Assembly (NCBI RefSeq): GCF_030413175.1
Contig: NZ_CP129212.1
Location: 2,790,001 to 2,854,000 of the forward strand
Direction: 5' to 3'
DNA: 64,000 nucleotides
From: Bradyrhizobium roseum
Lineage (GTDB): Bacteria > Pseudomonadota > Alphaproteobacteria > Rhizobiales > Xanthobacteraceae
Shown: piece after piece, positions 34,305 to 42,909 of the stretch
Layout of the letters: each line of letters starts with the position of its first letter
Numbering within the stretch: the first letter of the stretch is position 1
Notes under the pieces: model-generated
Database searches by the model: none
The model's input: the letters and a program-made list of their open reading frames with translations, nothing else
What the model was told of the DNA's origin: nothing
Translations under genes and position numbers: made by a program

Positions 34305-35129
34305 ATGACGCCTGTCTCGTTCTTCCTTGGGGGAGCTGCGCTCCTCGCCGTTACAACGGCAAAGGCGGCCGAATTGCCGGAAGCGATCAGGCAGGCGGGC
34401 GCGTTGCGTCTGACGGTCAACTCGACCTACGCCCCCATGGAATATCGCGATCCCTCGACCAACCAGCTCGTCGGGCTCGATGTCGACCTCGCCAACGAAC
34501 TCGCCAGGCGCCTCGGCGTGAAGATCATCTGGAGCGAAACGCCGTTCGCCGAGCTGATCCCCGCATTGCAGACCAAGCGCGCGGATTTCATCATCAGCGG
34601 CATTTCGGACCGCGCCTCGCGGCGCGAGACCGCTGATTTCATCGACTATCTGGCGACGGGCCCGCAGTTCTTCGTCCTGACCGACAGTGCCGCGAAGTTG
34701 CCCATCGATCTTTGCGGCAGGAAGGTCGGGACCACGCGCAGCACCAGCTTCCCGGTCGAGATCGAGAAATGGAGCAAGCAGAATTGCGAGGCGAACGGCA
34801 AGCCCGCCGTGCAATACATGCCGGGCGAAAACAGTATCGATGTCCGCAATCAGCTTAAGCAGGGCCGCATCGACGCCGCGGTACAGGGCAGTGAAACACT
34901 GCCCTACGCGCAAGGGCAGGAGGCCGGGAAGTACCGCATTGTCGGTGAGCCGTTCTCGACGGGCTATCAGGGCATCATGTTCCGGAAAGACGATGCCGCG
35001 CTTCGCGAGGTGGTGACGGAACATCTCGCTGCCATGATATCAGACGGTTCCTACAAGGCGATTCTCGACAAATACGGATTGGGCGCGAACGCGGTGGCCC
35101 AGCCGATGATGAATGCGTCGCCGCAATGA
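34305..35129 (+). CDS. Polar amino-acid ABC transporter substrate-binding protein 1
   Basis: A 274-residue SBP_bac_3 protein with signal peptide (SFFLGGAALLAVTTAKA) and the motifs STYAPMEYRDPSTNQLVGLDVDLANELARRLG and DFIISGISDRASRRE. It would bind an amino acid or derivative in the periplasm. ATG 34305 follows the carbamoylase stop by one nucleotide and its own stop overlaps the permease start (ATGA). A second, related binding-protein gene lies after the ATPase, an unusual duplicated set. Confidence 0.9.
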   Translation: MTPVSFFLGGAALLAVTTAKAAELPEAIRQAGALRLTVNSTYAPMEYRDPSTNQLVGLDVDLANELARRLGVKIIWSETPFAELIPALQTKRADFIISGISDRASRRETADFIDYLATGPQFFVLTDSAAKLPIDLCGRKVGTTRSTSFPVEIEKWSKQNCEANGKPAVQYMPGENSIDVRNQLKQGRIDAAVQGSETLPYAQGQEAGKYRIVGEPFSTGYQGIMFRKDDAALREVVTEHLAAMISDGSYKAILDKYGLGANAVAQPMMNASPQ

Positions 35130-35983
35130 GAGCGGCACCCACGCTTGCGGAGGGTTTCCCCGATATTTCGGGGATGACGGTCGCGCGTCAGGTCCATTGG
35201 GGACGATGGCTCGCCGCGGCGGCGATTCTCGTCGTACTGGCTGCGATCGGCCGCGCCTTCGTCAACGGCCAGATCGAATGGACCTATGTCGGCCGCTTCC
35301 TGACCGCGAAGGTGATCCTCGAGGGCATCGCCAACACCATGGTGATGGCGGTGCTCGCGATGGCGTTCGGCATCGTGTTGGGCGTCGTCGTCGCGGTCAT
35401 GAGGCTCTCGTCCAATCCAGTCCTGGCGTCCGTCGCCGCCGGCTATACGTGGTTGTTCCGCGGCACGCCGCTGATCCTGCAGCTGCTGTTGTGGTTCAAC
35501 ATCGCGCTGGTGTTCCCGACGATCGGCATTCCCGGCCTGTGGTCGGCCCGGGCGGTCGATGTCATGACGCCGTTCCTGTCCGCGCTGCTCGGCCTCGGCC
35601 TCAATCAGGGCGCCTACACGTCCGAGGTGATGCGGGCGGGCATCCTGTCGGTCGACGTCGGACAGTATGAGGCGGCGCAGGCGATCGGCATGGGACGGCT
35701 GCGGGCGCTGCGCCGGATCGTCCTGCCGCAGGCCATGCGGGTCGTGATCCCGCCGCTCGGCAACGAATTCATCGGCATGGTGAAGGCGACATCGCTGGCC
35801 AGCGTCATCCAGTATCCGGAGGTGCTGCACGCCGCGGAGAATATCTACTACGCGAATTCGCGCGTGATCGAACTCCTGATCGTCGCCGGCTCCTGGTATC
35901 TGCTCGTCGTGTCGATTCTGACGCCCCTGCAGATGCTGCTTGAGCGCCGCTTCGCGCGTGGCGCATTGCAGATCACCCGATGA
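35126..35983 (+). CDS. Polar amino-acid ABC transporter permease
   Basis: A 285-residue HisM/GlnP-type permease with about five or six membrane segments. [23 protein letters not shown] and [19 protein letters not shown] are characteristic, and the EAA loop reads [32 protein letters not shown]. Only one permease gene is present, so the channel is probably a homodimer. Overlaps of 4 nt at both ends couple it to the binding protein and the ATPase. Confidence 0.93.
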   Translation: MRAAPTLAEGFPDISGMTVARQVHWGRWLAAAAILVVLAAIGRAFVNGQIEWTYVGRFLTAKVILEGIANTMVMAVLAMAFGIVLGVVVAVMRLSSNPVLASVAAGYTWLFRGTPLILQLLLWFNIALVFPTIGIPGLWSARAVDVMTPFLSALLGLGLNQGAYTSEVMRAGILSVDVGQYEAAQAIGMGRLRALRRIVLPQAMRVVIPPLGNEFIGMVKATSLASVIQYPEVLHAAENIYYANSRVIELLIVAGSWYLLVVSILTPLQMLLERRFARGALQITR

Positions 35984-36744
35984 CCCAGCCTCTCGTCGCC
36001 ATTCGCTCGGTCAGCAAGAACTTCGGGGAATTTCAGGCCCTGAACCGTGTCTCGCTCGATGTCCGGGCCGGCGACGTGCTTTGCCTGATCGGGGCGTCGG
36101 GATCGGGCAAGACGACGCTGCTGCGCTGCATCAATCAGCTGACGTCGATCGACAGCGGCGGCATCTGGCTGGATGGCGAGTTGCTGGGCGTGCGCGAAGA
36201 GGGCGGGCGATTGCACCGCCTCACCGAGCGGCAGATCGCCCGCCAGCGCCTGAAGACCGGGATGGTGTTTCAGCGCTTCAATCTGTTTCCGCACAGGACC
36301 GCGCTTGAAAATATCACCGAAGGTCCGGTGCAGGTGCAGGGCCGCAAGCAGGAAGAGGCGCGGGCGGAGGCAATGGAGCTTCTCGCACGCGTCGGGCTGG
36401 CGGCGAAAGCCGAGGCCTATCCCTCGCAGCTTTCCGGCGGGCAGCAGCAGCGGGTGGCGATTGCCCGCGCGCTCGCGATGAAGCCGAAGCTGATGCTGTT
36501 CGATGAGCCGACCAGCGCACTCGATCCTGAACTGGTCGGCGAAGTACTCACCGTCATGAAGGAGCTGGCGCGCAGCGGCATGACAATGATGGTGGTGACG
36601 CACGAACTCGGTTTTGCGCGCGAGGTGGCGGACATGGTCGTCTATATGGACCATGGCGCGATCGTGGAGTCCGGACCTGCGGCGGAGGTTCTCGGCAAGC
36701 CCCGTGAAGTGCGTACCCAATCCTTTCTTTCCGCGGTGATCTGA
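35980..36744 (+). CDS. Polar amino-acid ABC transporter ATP-binding protein
   Basis: A 254-residue GlnQ/HisP-type ATPase. Walker A is GASGSGKTT (about residues 40-48), signature LSGGQQQR, Walker [15 protein letters not shown], switch [12 protein letters not shown]. An insertion after Walker A ([20 protein letters not shown]) is of the kind seen in HisP-like proteins. It overlaps the permease gene and is followed 13 bp later by the second binding-protein gene. Confidence 0.93.
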   Translation: MTQPLVAIRSVSKNFGEFQALNRVSLDVRAGDVLCLIGASGSGKTTLLRCINQLTSIDSGGIWLDGELLGVREEGGRLHRLTERQIARQRLKTGMVFQRFNLFPHRTALENITEGPVQVQGRKQEEARAEAMELLARVGLAAKAEAYPSQLSGGQQQRVAIARALAMKPKLMLFDEPTSALDPELVGEVLTVMKELARSGMTMMVVTHELGFAREVADMVVYMDHGAIVESGPAAEVLGKPREVRTQSFLSAVI

Positions 36745-36757
36745 TGGGGCTGATGTG

Positions 36758-37573
36758 ATGATGCAATGGGTTCTCGCTGCCGCGCTTACTTGCGCCGTTC
36801 TTGCTCCGGTCATGGCGATCGAACTGCCTCCGGAAATCGCCAGGCAGGGCAGCATCAAGGTTGCCATCGTACCGAACTATCCGCCGCTGGAATTCCGCGA
36901 TCCCGCGACCAACACGCTGACCGGCTTCGACGTCGAACTCGGCGAGGCGCTCAGCAAGAAGCTCGGCATCAAGATCGACTGGCAGCAAACCAGTTTCGAC
37001 CAGATGATGCCTGCGATTTCGACCGGGAGGGTGGACGCGATCCTGTCCGGCATGACGGACATGGCGAGCCGGCAGGACACGGCAACCTTTGTCGACTACC
37101 TGCGCAACGGTCCTCGATTTTTTGTGCAGCAATCGCGCGCCGCCGAGTTCAAGGACATGGCGGCATTTTGCGGGAAAAAGGTCGGCGCCAGCCGGCGCAC
37201 CTCGTTTCCGAAGCTGATCGCTACCTGGAGCGATGCCCATTGCGGCGGCAACCCGATTCAATTCGTCGGCACGGAGGGCTCGGCCGATGCCCGGACCCAA
37301 CTCAGGCAGGGACGGATCGACGCGGCCGTCCAGGGCGGCGAAACGCTTCCCTACATCATGGACCTCGAGCCCAACACTTATGTTCCGGTCGGCGATGTGT
37401 TCGCCGTCCAGTTCACCGGGCTTGCTGTGAACATCAAAGAGAAGGCACTCCAGCAGGCGTTCGTGGAGGCCCTGAATTCGTTGATCGCGGACGGCACCTA
37501 TCGTGCGTTGCTGGCGAAGTGGAAATTGACCGACTACGGCGTGGAGAAGGCGACCATCAATGCTGGACAGTAA
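36758..37573 (+). CDS. Polar amino-acid ABC transporter substrate-binding protein 2
   Basis: About 271 residues: signal peptide (QWVLAAALTCAVLAPVMA), then YPPLEFRDPATNTLTGFDVELGEALSKKLG and DAILSGMTDMASRQDTATFVDYL. It is clearly homologous to binding protein 1 (34305) over its whole length, including GRIDAAVQGGETLPY. The start may be ATG 36758 or 36761. Its last 14 nt overlap the NodB-fold gene. Two binding proteins could give one permease two ligands, for example a free and a carbamoylated amino acid (inference). Confidence 0.88.
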   Translation: MMQWVLAAALTCAVLAPVMAIELPPEIARQGSIKVAIVPNYPPLEFRDPATNTLTGFDVELGEALSKKLGIKIDWQQTSFDQMMPAISTGRVDAILSGMTDMASRQDTATFVDYLRNGPRFFVQQSRAAEFKDMAAFCGKKVGASRRTSFPKLIATWSDAHCGGNPIQFVGTEGSADARTQLRQGRIDAAVQGGETLPYIMDLEPNTYVPVGDVFAVQFTGLAVNIKEKALQQAFVEALNSLIADGTYRALLAKWKLTDYGVEKATINAGQ

Positions 37574-38444
37574 AGCGCTCGCGAGCATTCCGCTCATTCC
37601 CGCCAACACCGCGCCGCCGGCTCCGGACTATCCGTGGCCCAAGCCCTATACATCTGCGATGTTCCTGTCTTTCGATGTGGACGCCGAGAGCGCATGGACC
37701 AGCAAGGATGCAGCCCACGCCCAGCGGCTCATCACCATGAGCTATGGCGGCTACGAGGCGCGCGTCGGGACGCCGAAGCTGCTTGAGTTGCTCGATCAGC
37801 TTGATCTGAAGGCGACATTCTTCGTCACCGGCTGGTCGGTCGATGCCCATCCCGCGATGGCAGAGGCCATTCTCAAGGCGGGCCACGAGATCGGCCATCA
37901 TGGCTATCACCATCTGCTGCCGGATCCGGGCGATCCATGGATCGAGGAGGAACTCGAGCGCGGTTTTGAGGCGCTGAAGCGCCGGCTCGGTGTCAGGCCG
38001 ACCGGCTACCGGGCGCCTTATGGCGAGTTCACCGAGGAACTGCGCGTGGCGTTGGTGCGCCATGGCATCGCGTACACCTCGTCCTTTCGCGACGACGTGC
38101 GGCCTTATCGCCATCGTCTCGCGGATGGCAGGCCCGGTACGATCGAGCTGCCGGTAACGGCGAGCTACGACGACTGGATGCACGGTCTCTCCGCCCGGTT
38201 CAGCCCGCGGCCGATCTTCCCGAAGGAGCACGTGCTCTCGATCTGGAAGGATGAGCTCGACGAGGTCAGGGATTGGGGCGCGATGGTCACGACCGTGCTG
38301 CACCCGCAATGCAGCGGCCGTCCGATGCGGCTCCGGCTGCTGCGGGAATTTCTCACCTACGCCAAATCCTGCCCCGATCTGTGGATCACGACCGGAGAGG
38401 CGATCGCGGCGAACTTTAAAAGTCACGAGGCGGCCAACCTCTGA
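37560..38444 (+). CDS. NodB-fold hydrolase (polysaccharide deacetylase family; possible cyclic imide hydrolase)
   Basis: A 294-residue cytosolic protein with NodB motifs: FDVDAES (Asp41 region), HEIGHHGYHH (His109-His118) and YRAPYGEF (residues 150-157). It lacks a signal peptide, unlike secreted deacetylases. The overall pattern, including SYGGYEARVGTPKLLELL and the C-terminal TTVLHPQCSGRP, resembles the intracellular HpPgdA/cyclic-imidase branch, whose Pseudomonas member is about the same length. In this amidohydrolase/carbamoylase setting a ring-opening amidase fits better than a polysaccharide deacetylase (inference). Confidence 0.75.
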   Translation: MLDSKALASIPLIPANTAPPAPDYPWPKPYTSAMFLSFDVDAESAWTSKDAAHAQRLITMSYGGYEARVGTPKLLELLDQLDLKATFFVTGWSVDAHPAMAEAILKAGHEIGHHGYHHLLPDPGDPWIEEELERGFEALKRRLGVRPTGYRAPYGEFTEELRVALVRHGIAYTSSFRDDVRPYRHRLADGRPGTIELPVTASYDDWMHGLSARFSPRPIFPKEHVLSIWKDELDEVRDWGAMVTTVLHPQCSGRPMRLRLLREFLTYAKSCPDLWITTGEAIAANFKSHEAANL

Positions 38445-38478
38445 GACCCGCGACCGACCAATATCCCAGGAGTCATCG

Positions 38479-40062
38479 ATGTTCTTTTCCCGTCGTTCAC
38501 TGCTAAAGGCCGCCGCCGCAACGCCGGCGTTGGCGCTGCCGGGCAAGCTGCGGGCGCAGTCGCAAACCACGCTGCGCTTTATGCCGGTGATCGACCTGAC
38601 CTTTCTCGATCCGATCTACTCGACCGCGCAGGTTTCCCGAAACCATGGCTTCATGGTCTACGATACGCTCTACGGGATGAATTCGGCGCTCGAAGTCTCG
38701 CCTCAGATGGTGTCCGGGCATGTGGTGTCGAACGAGGGACGGCAGTGGGACCTGACGCTGCGCGAGGGCCTGCTGTGGCACGACGGAGAGCGCGTGCTGG
38801 CGCGCGATTGCGTCGCGAGCATTCGCCGCTGGGCGGCCCGCGACGGGTTCGGCGCCGAGCTGATGGCCGCGACGGACGAACTGTCGGCGCCGGATGACCG
38901 CACTATCCGTTTTCGGTTGAGCAGGCCGTTCCCGCTGCTTCCGGCGGCGCTCGGCAAGGCCGCGATCCAGGCGGCCTTCATGATGCCCGAGCGGCTGGCG
39001 AGCCAGGATCCGTTCAAGCCGCTGACCGAGGTCGTGGGCAGCGGTCCCTTCCGCTTCGTGGCGGACGAGCGCGTGCAGGGCGCGCGCAATGTCTATGCGC
39101 GTTTTGATCGCTATCAGCCGCGCCAGGACGGCAAGCCTGACTGGACCGCCGGCCCCAAGATCGTTCATTACGACCGCGTGGTCTGGACCACGATGCCGGA
39201 TGCCGCGACGGGCGTGGCTGCGCTGCAAACGCGCGAGCAGGATTGGCAGGAAACGACGCCGCACGATCTGCTGCCGGTGCTGAAGCGTACCGGCGGCATC
39301 ACCACGCGGATCCTCGATCCACGCGGCTACACCTGCATGATGCGCGTCAACCATCTGCAGCCGCCGTTCGACAATCCCGCCATTCGCCGGGCGCTGCTAG
39401 GGGCGATCGACCAGTCCGCCTTCATGACCGCGGTCGCAGGCGACGATCCGGCCCATCAAACCGCGCCGATCGGCTTCTTTGCGCCGGGTACGCCGATGGC
39501 GAGCGATGTCGGCCTCAATGTGTTCCGCGGGCCGCGCGACATGGCGAAAGTCAAGGCCGATCTGAAAGCCGCCGGTTACAATGGCGAGAAGGTGGTGCTG
39601 CTCGTCCCCACCAACTCGCTTGCGCAAAAGCCGCTCGGCGACGTCGCGGCCGACATGCTGCAGCAGGCCGGCATGAACGTCGAATATGCCGGGATGGATT
39701 TCGGCGTGCTGCTGCAGCGGCAGTTGAAAAAGGATCCGGTCGCGCAGGGCGGCTGGAGCGCCGGCGTCGGCAACTGGCAGGGCATCGACTGGCTGAATCC
39801 GGCCGGCAATTCGAACCTGCGCGGCGACAGCAAAGTGGCCGGCTGGTACAAGAGCGAGAAGATGGGAGCGTTGCGTAGCCAGTGGCTCGCGGCCGCCAGC
39901 CTCGCGGAGCAGCAGCGCATCTGCCGCGACATCCAGGCGCTGTCGTTCGAGGAAATTCCCTATTTCCCGATCGGTCAGTACAAGCAACCCACCGCGTACC
40001 GCTCGAACATTACCGGCATTCTCGACGGCACGGCGGTATTCTGGAATGTGAGGCCGGCATGA
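38479..40062 (+). CDS. Family-5 ABC transporter substrate-binding protein
   Basis: 527 residues with a Tat-like signal (SRRSLLKAAAATPALALPG). The family-5 fold is shown by DLTFLDPIYSTAQVSRNHGFMVYDTLYG, EGLLWHDGERVLARDC, LTEVVGSGPFRF and a C-terminal IPYFPIGQY segment. AGGAG lies 6-7 nt before ATG 38479. Its stop overlaps the start of the amidohydrolase gene (ATGA), so transport and hydrolysis are coupled. The ligand is probably a cyclic or acylated nitrogen compound handled by the neighbouring hydrolases (inference). Confidence 0.9.
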   Translation: MFFSRRSLLKAAAATPALALPGKLRAQSQTTLRFMPVIDLTFLDPIYSTAQVSRNHGFMVYDTLYGMNSALEVSPQMVSGHVVSNEGRQWDLTLREGLLWHDGERVLARDCVASIRRWAARDGFGAELMAATDELSAPDDRTIRFRLSRPFPLLPAALGKAAIQAAFMMPERLASQDPFKPLTEVVGSGPFRFVADERVQGARNVYARFDRYQPRQDGKPDWTAGPKIVHYDRVVWTTMPDAATGVAALQTREQDWQETTPHDLLPVLKRTGGITTRILDPRGYTCMMRVNHLQPPFDNPAIRRALLGAIDQSAFMTAVAGDDPAHQTAPIGFFAPGTPMASDVGLNVFRGPRDMAKVKADLKAAGYNGEKVVLLVPTNSLAQKPLGDVAADMLQQAGMNVEYAGMDFGVLLQRQLKKDPVAQGGWSAGVGNWQGIDWLNPAGNSNLRGDSKVAGWYKSEKMGALRSQWLAAASLAEQQRICRDIQALSFEEIPYFPIGQYKQPTAYRSNITGILDGTAVFWNVRPA

Positions 40063-41432
40063 GCACGATCGCGATCTTCGGCAGCTACGTGTTGTCGCGC
40101 AAGGATGGCGCGCAGGAGGTGTTGCGCGATCACTGGGTATTGCTGGAGGGCAGGCGGATCGCCGCCGTCACCCGCGACCGGCCGGCTGCTGCCGAGATAT
40201 TCGACAGGCCGGGCCGTTTCGTCCTGCCCGGACTGCTGAACCTGCACAACCACTGCTTCAGCGAAGCCGTCGCCCGGACCCATACCGAGGACGGCAATGG
40301 TCGGAAGAACAATCAGAGCATCGTCTATACGGTGCTGCTGCCGCTGACCAAGCGGGGCGCCGAGCTGCTGTCGCCGTCGGAGCGGCTCGCCATCGCGCGG
40401 CTCGGGATTCTGCAGTTGCTGAAGGGCGGCGCGACCACGGTGATGGAGCCGTTCCGCAACACCATCCCTGAGATGTTCGACGCGGCCGAGGAAATGGGCA
40501 TCCGCTTCTACGGCGCGCCGTATCTGTTTTCGACCTCGGACGCCAAGGCCGGTCCAGACGGCGTGGTGCATTACGCGGGCGACGATGGCCAGGCCGATAT
40601 GGACACCTGGAACGCGCTCTATCAGCGCTGGAATGGACGCGGCGACGGCCGGATTGGCCTGGCGATGAGCCCGCACGCGACCGATACATGCGGTCCGGAT
40701 CTGCTGCGGGCGTGCGCGGCCCGCGCACGCGAACTCGACATTCCCATCACCACCCACCTCGCGCAAAGCCAGGCCGAAGTCGCGACGATCGGAAGCCGTC
40801 ACGGCGGGCGCACGCCGGCCGAATTTCTCGACTGGCTCGGCCTTCTGGCGCCCGATCTGATGGCCGCGCACTGCATCGCGAGCACCGATGGCGATTTGAA
40901 GCTGATGGCGGCAAGGGGCGCCACGGTGCTGAACTGCCCGCGCGTGTTCGCCCGCTCGGGCTTAACCGCCGCATTCGGCCGCTTTGCGGAGCACGGTGTC
41001 CGGACGGTGGTCGGAACCGACGGCTACAACATGGACCTGCTCGGCGAACTCAACGCGGCTTCGATGATCTCGAAGATTGCATCCGCGCGCGCGGATGTCG
41101 CCAACGCACCTGAGCTGATCGAGTCGGTCACGGCGACCGCGGCTGATGTCGTCAAGCGGCCGGATCTCGGCGTGATCACGCCGGGCGCGACCGCCGATCT
41201 CACCGTCGTCGACCTGACCCATCCCCATCTGCAGCCGCTGTTCGATCCACGGCGCGGGCTGGTCGCGCTCGGCAACCGTGCCAACATCGACCAGGTCATC
41301 GTCGACGGGCGTGTGCTGATTGATGCCGGCCGGTACGTTCGCGGCGACGAGGCGGCGATCACGTCGGCGGCGTCAGCGGCAATCGGCAAGATCTGGGATC
41401 TGCCGGAAGCCCAGGCGGCCTTCAACGGTTGA
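40059..41432 (+). CDS. Amidohydrolase family protein (chlorohydrolase/deaminase type)
   Basis: A 457-residue amidohydrolase of the SsnA/AtzA/guanine-deaminase-like class. The metal site is LNLHNHCFSE (two His), THLAQSQAEV (third His), DLMAAHCIAST (fourth His) and VGTDGYNMD (metal Asp). These enzymes deaminate or dechlorinate N-heterocycles; the substrate is undetermined. ATG 40059 overlaps the binding-protein stop by 4 nt. The N-terminal and C-terminal beta-sandwich segments are complete (ITPGATADLTVVDLTHPH). Confidence 0.87.
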   Translation: MSTIAIFGSYVLSRKDGAQEVLRDHWVLLEGRRIAAVTRDRPAAAEIFDRPGRFVLPGLLNLHNHCFSEAVARTHTEDGNGRKNNQSIVYTVLLPLTKRGAELLSPSERLAIARLGILQLLKGGATTVMEPFRNTIPEMFDAAEEMGIRFYGAPYLFSTSDAKAGPDGVVHYAGDDGQADMDTWNALYQRWNGRGDGRIGLAMSPHATDTCGPDLLRACAARARELDIPITTHLAQSQAEVATIGSRHGGRTPAEFLDWLGLLAPDLMAAHCIASTDGDLKLMAARGATVLNCPRVFARSGLTAAFGRFAEHGVRTVVGTDGYNMDLLGELNAASMISKIASARADVANAPELIESVTATAADVVKRPDLGVITPGATADLTVVDLTHPHLQPLFDPRRGLVALGNRANIDQVIVDGRVLIDAGRYVRGDEAAITSAASAAIGKIWDLPEAQAAFNG

Positions 41433-41507
41433 CGGCTCATCGGTGCACGAGCCTTTGTGGATGGACGAGGCGCCCTCGCGCGGCCTCTCTCACTTCTGGA
41501 GATCACG

Positions 41508-42677
41508 ATGCCTTTCGATTTGATCCTGCGCGGTGGCCGGGTGATCGACCCATCCCAGAAGCTCGATGCGGTGACGGATGTCGCCTTTGCCGGCGGCAAG
41601 GTGGCCATGGTCGGAAACGAACTCAAGGCCGATACGGTAACCGACCTGCGCGACGTGTCGGGCTACATCGTCACGCCTGGCCTGATCGATCTGCACACCC
41701 ACGTCTATTGGGGCGGCACGTCGCTCGGCATCGACGCCGAGGAGTTCTGCCGCACCTCCGGCGTCACCACGGCGGTCGATACCGGCAGCGCCGGCCCGGG
41801 TAATTTCGCGGGCTTCCGCAAGCACGTCATCGAGCCGAGCCAGGTCCGCATTCTGGCTTATCTGCACGTCTCCCACGCCGGCATCTACGGCTTCTCGCAT
41901 CGGGTCATGGTCGGCGAGAGCGAGGAGATGCGGCTGATGAACCCGATCGATGCGGTCGCGGTGGCAGAGGCCAACCGCGACCTCATCGTCGGCATCAAGG
42001 TGCGGGTCGGTCTCCACGCTTCGGGCACTTCGGGGATCGCGCCGCTCGACATCGCGCTCGAGGTCGCCGAGCAGGTCGGCATGCCTTTGATGGCGCATAT
42101 CGACCACCCGCCGCCGAGCTACGAGGAGGTGCTCGCGCGCCTGCGGCCGGGCGACGTGCTCACGCATGCATTCCGGCCATTTCCCAACACGCCCGCGACC
42201 GCCCAGGGCACGGTGAAGAGGGCGGTGCTGGAAGCACGCGAACGCGGCGTGTTGTTCGACATCGGCCACGGCAAAGGCTCATTCGCCTTCAAGACCGCGC
42301 GCGCGATGCTGGCCAACGGCTTCTATCCCGACACCATTTCCTCGGATGTCCATGCCCTGTGCATCGACGGGCCGGCCTTCGATCAGGTAACGACCATGTC
42401 CAAGTTTCTATGCATGGGCATGCCGCTCCCTGATGTGGTCGCGGCTTCGACGGTCAATGCAGCGATGGCGCTGCGGCGTCCCGAACTCGGCAGCCTCAAG
42501 CCGGGAAGCGCGGGAGATGCCACGCTCATCTCGGTCCAGCAAGGCCAGTTCGACTATACCGACGTCGTCGGCGAGCATCTGACCGGCGACCGCAAGATTG
42601 TGTCCGAGGGCGTCGTCATTGGCGGCGCCTGGTGGCACCCGAAACAATCGCCGAAATTCAAGTCGCTCGGCAGGTGA
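41508..42677 (+). CDS. Amidohydrolase/deacetylase family metallohydrolase
   Basis: A 389-residue amidohydrolase of the dihydroorotase-like deacetylase branch. LRGGRVIDPSQKLD starts the beta-sandwich, GLIDLHTHVYWGGTSLGID carries the first metal His pair, and GIKVRVG holds the lysine at the carboxylated-Lys position. HIDHPP and SSDVHALC complete the site. It is 75 bp downstream of the previous amidohydrolase and GGAG precedes ATG 41508. A role in hydrolysing an N-acyl or cyclic amide is likely; the exact substrate is unknown. Confidence 0.85.
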   Translation: MPFDLILRGGRVIDPSQKLDAVTDVAFAGGKVAMVGNELKADTVTDLRDVSGYIVTPGLIDLHTHVYWGGTSLGIDAEEFCRTSGVTTAVDTGSAGPGNFAGFRKHVIEPSQVRILAYLHVSHAGIYGFSHRVMVGESEEMRLMNPIDAVAVAEANRDLIVGIKVRVGLHASGTSGIAPLDIALEVAEQVGMPLMAHIDHPPPSYEEVLARLRPGDVLTHAFRPFPNTPATAQGTVKRAVLEARERGVLFDIGHGKGSFAFKTARAMLANGFYPDTISSDVHALCIDGPAFDQVTTMSKFLCMGMPLPDVVAASTVNAAMALRRPELGSLKPGSAGDATLISVQQGQFDYTDVVGEHLTGDRKIVSEGVVIGGAWWHPKQSPKFKSLGR

Positions 42678-42777
42678 GGCAGGCCGCGAATGGATGTGAT
42701 CCCGCGAAAATGTGATCGCCCGGACCTGCTTTCGGCAGGGCGAGCCGGGAATTTGCCGCGGCGCGACGAGGCCCTGC

Positions 42778-42793
42778 TGGCATACCGCTTGCA
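42778..42793 (+). promoter_or_regulatory. Sigma-54-like promoter of the Dpp-type operon
   Basis: TGGCATACCGCTTGCA matches TGGCAC-N5-TTGCA with one change at -24 and correct GG-N10-GC spacing, 117 nt upstream of ATG 42910, in otherwise featureless intergenic DNA (42678-42909). Confidence 0.6.
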
Positions 42794-42909
42794 AGAAAAA
42801 TGAACTGATAGGCATCGGTTTGACTGGCCGCTTCACCTCACGCGGCGTCGAACCTTCGGCCATCGAACTGGCCGGAATCGCCGTGACAAACCACGACTGG
42901 GAGAGCTTG

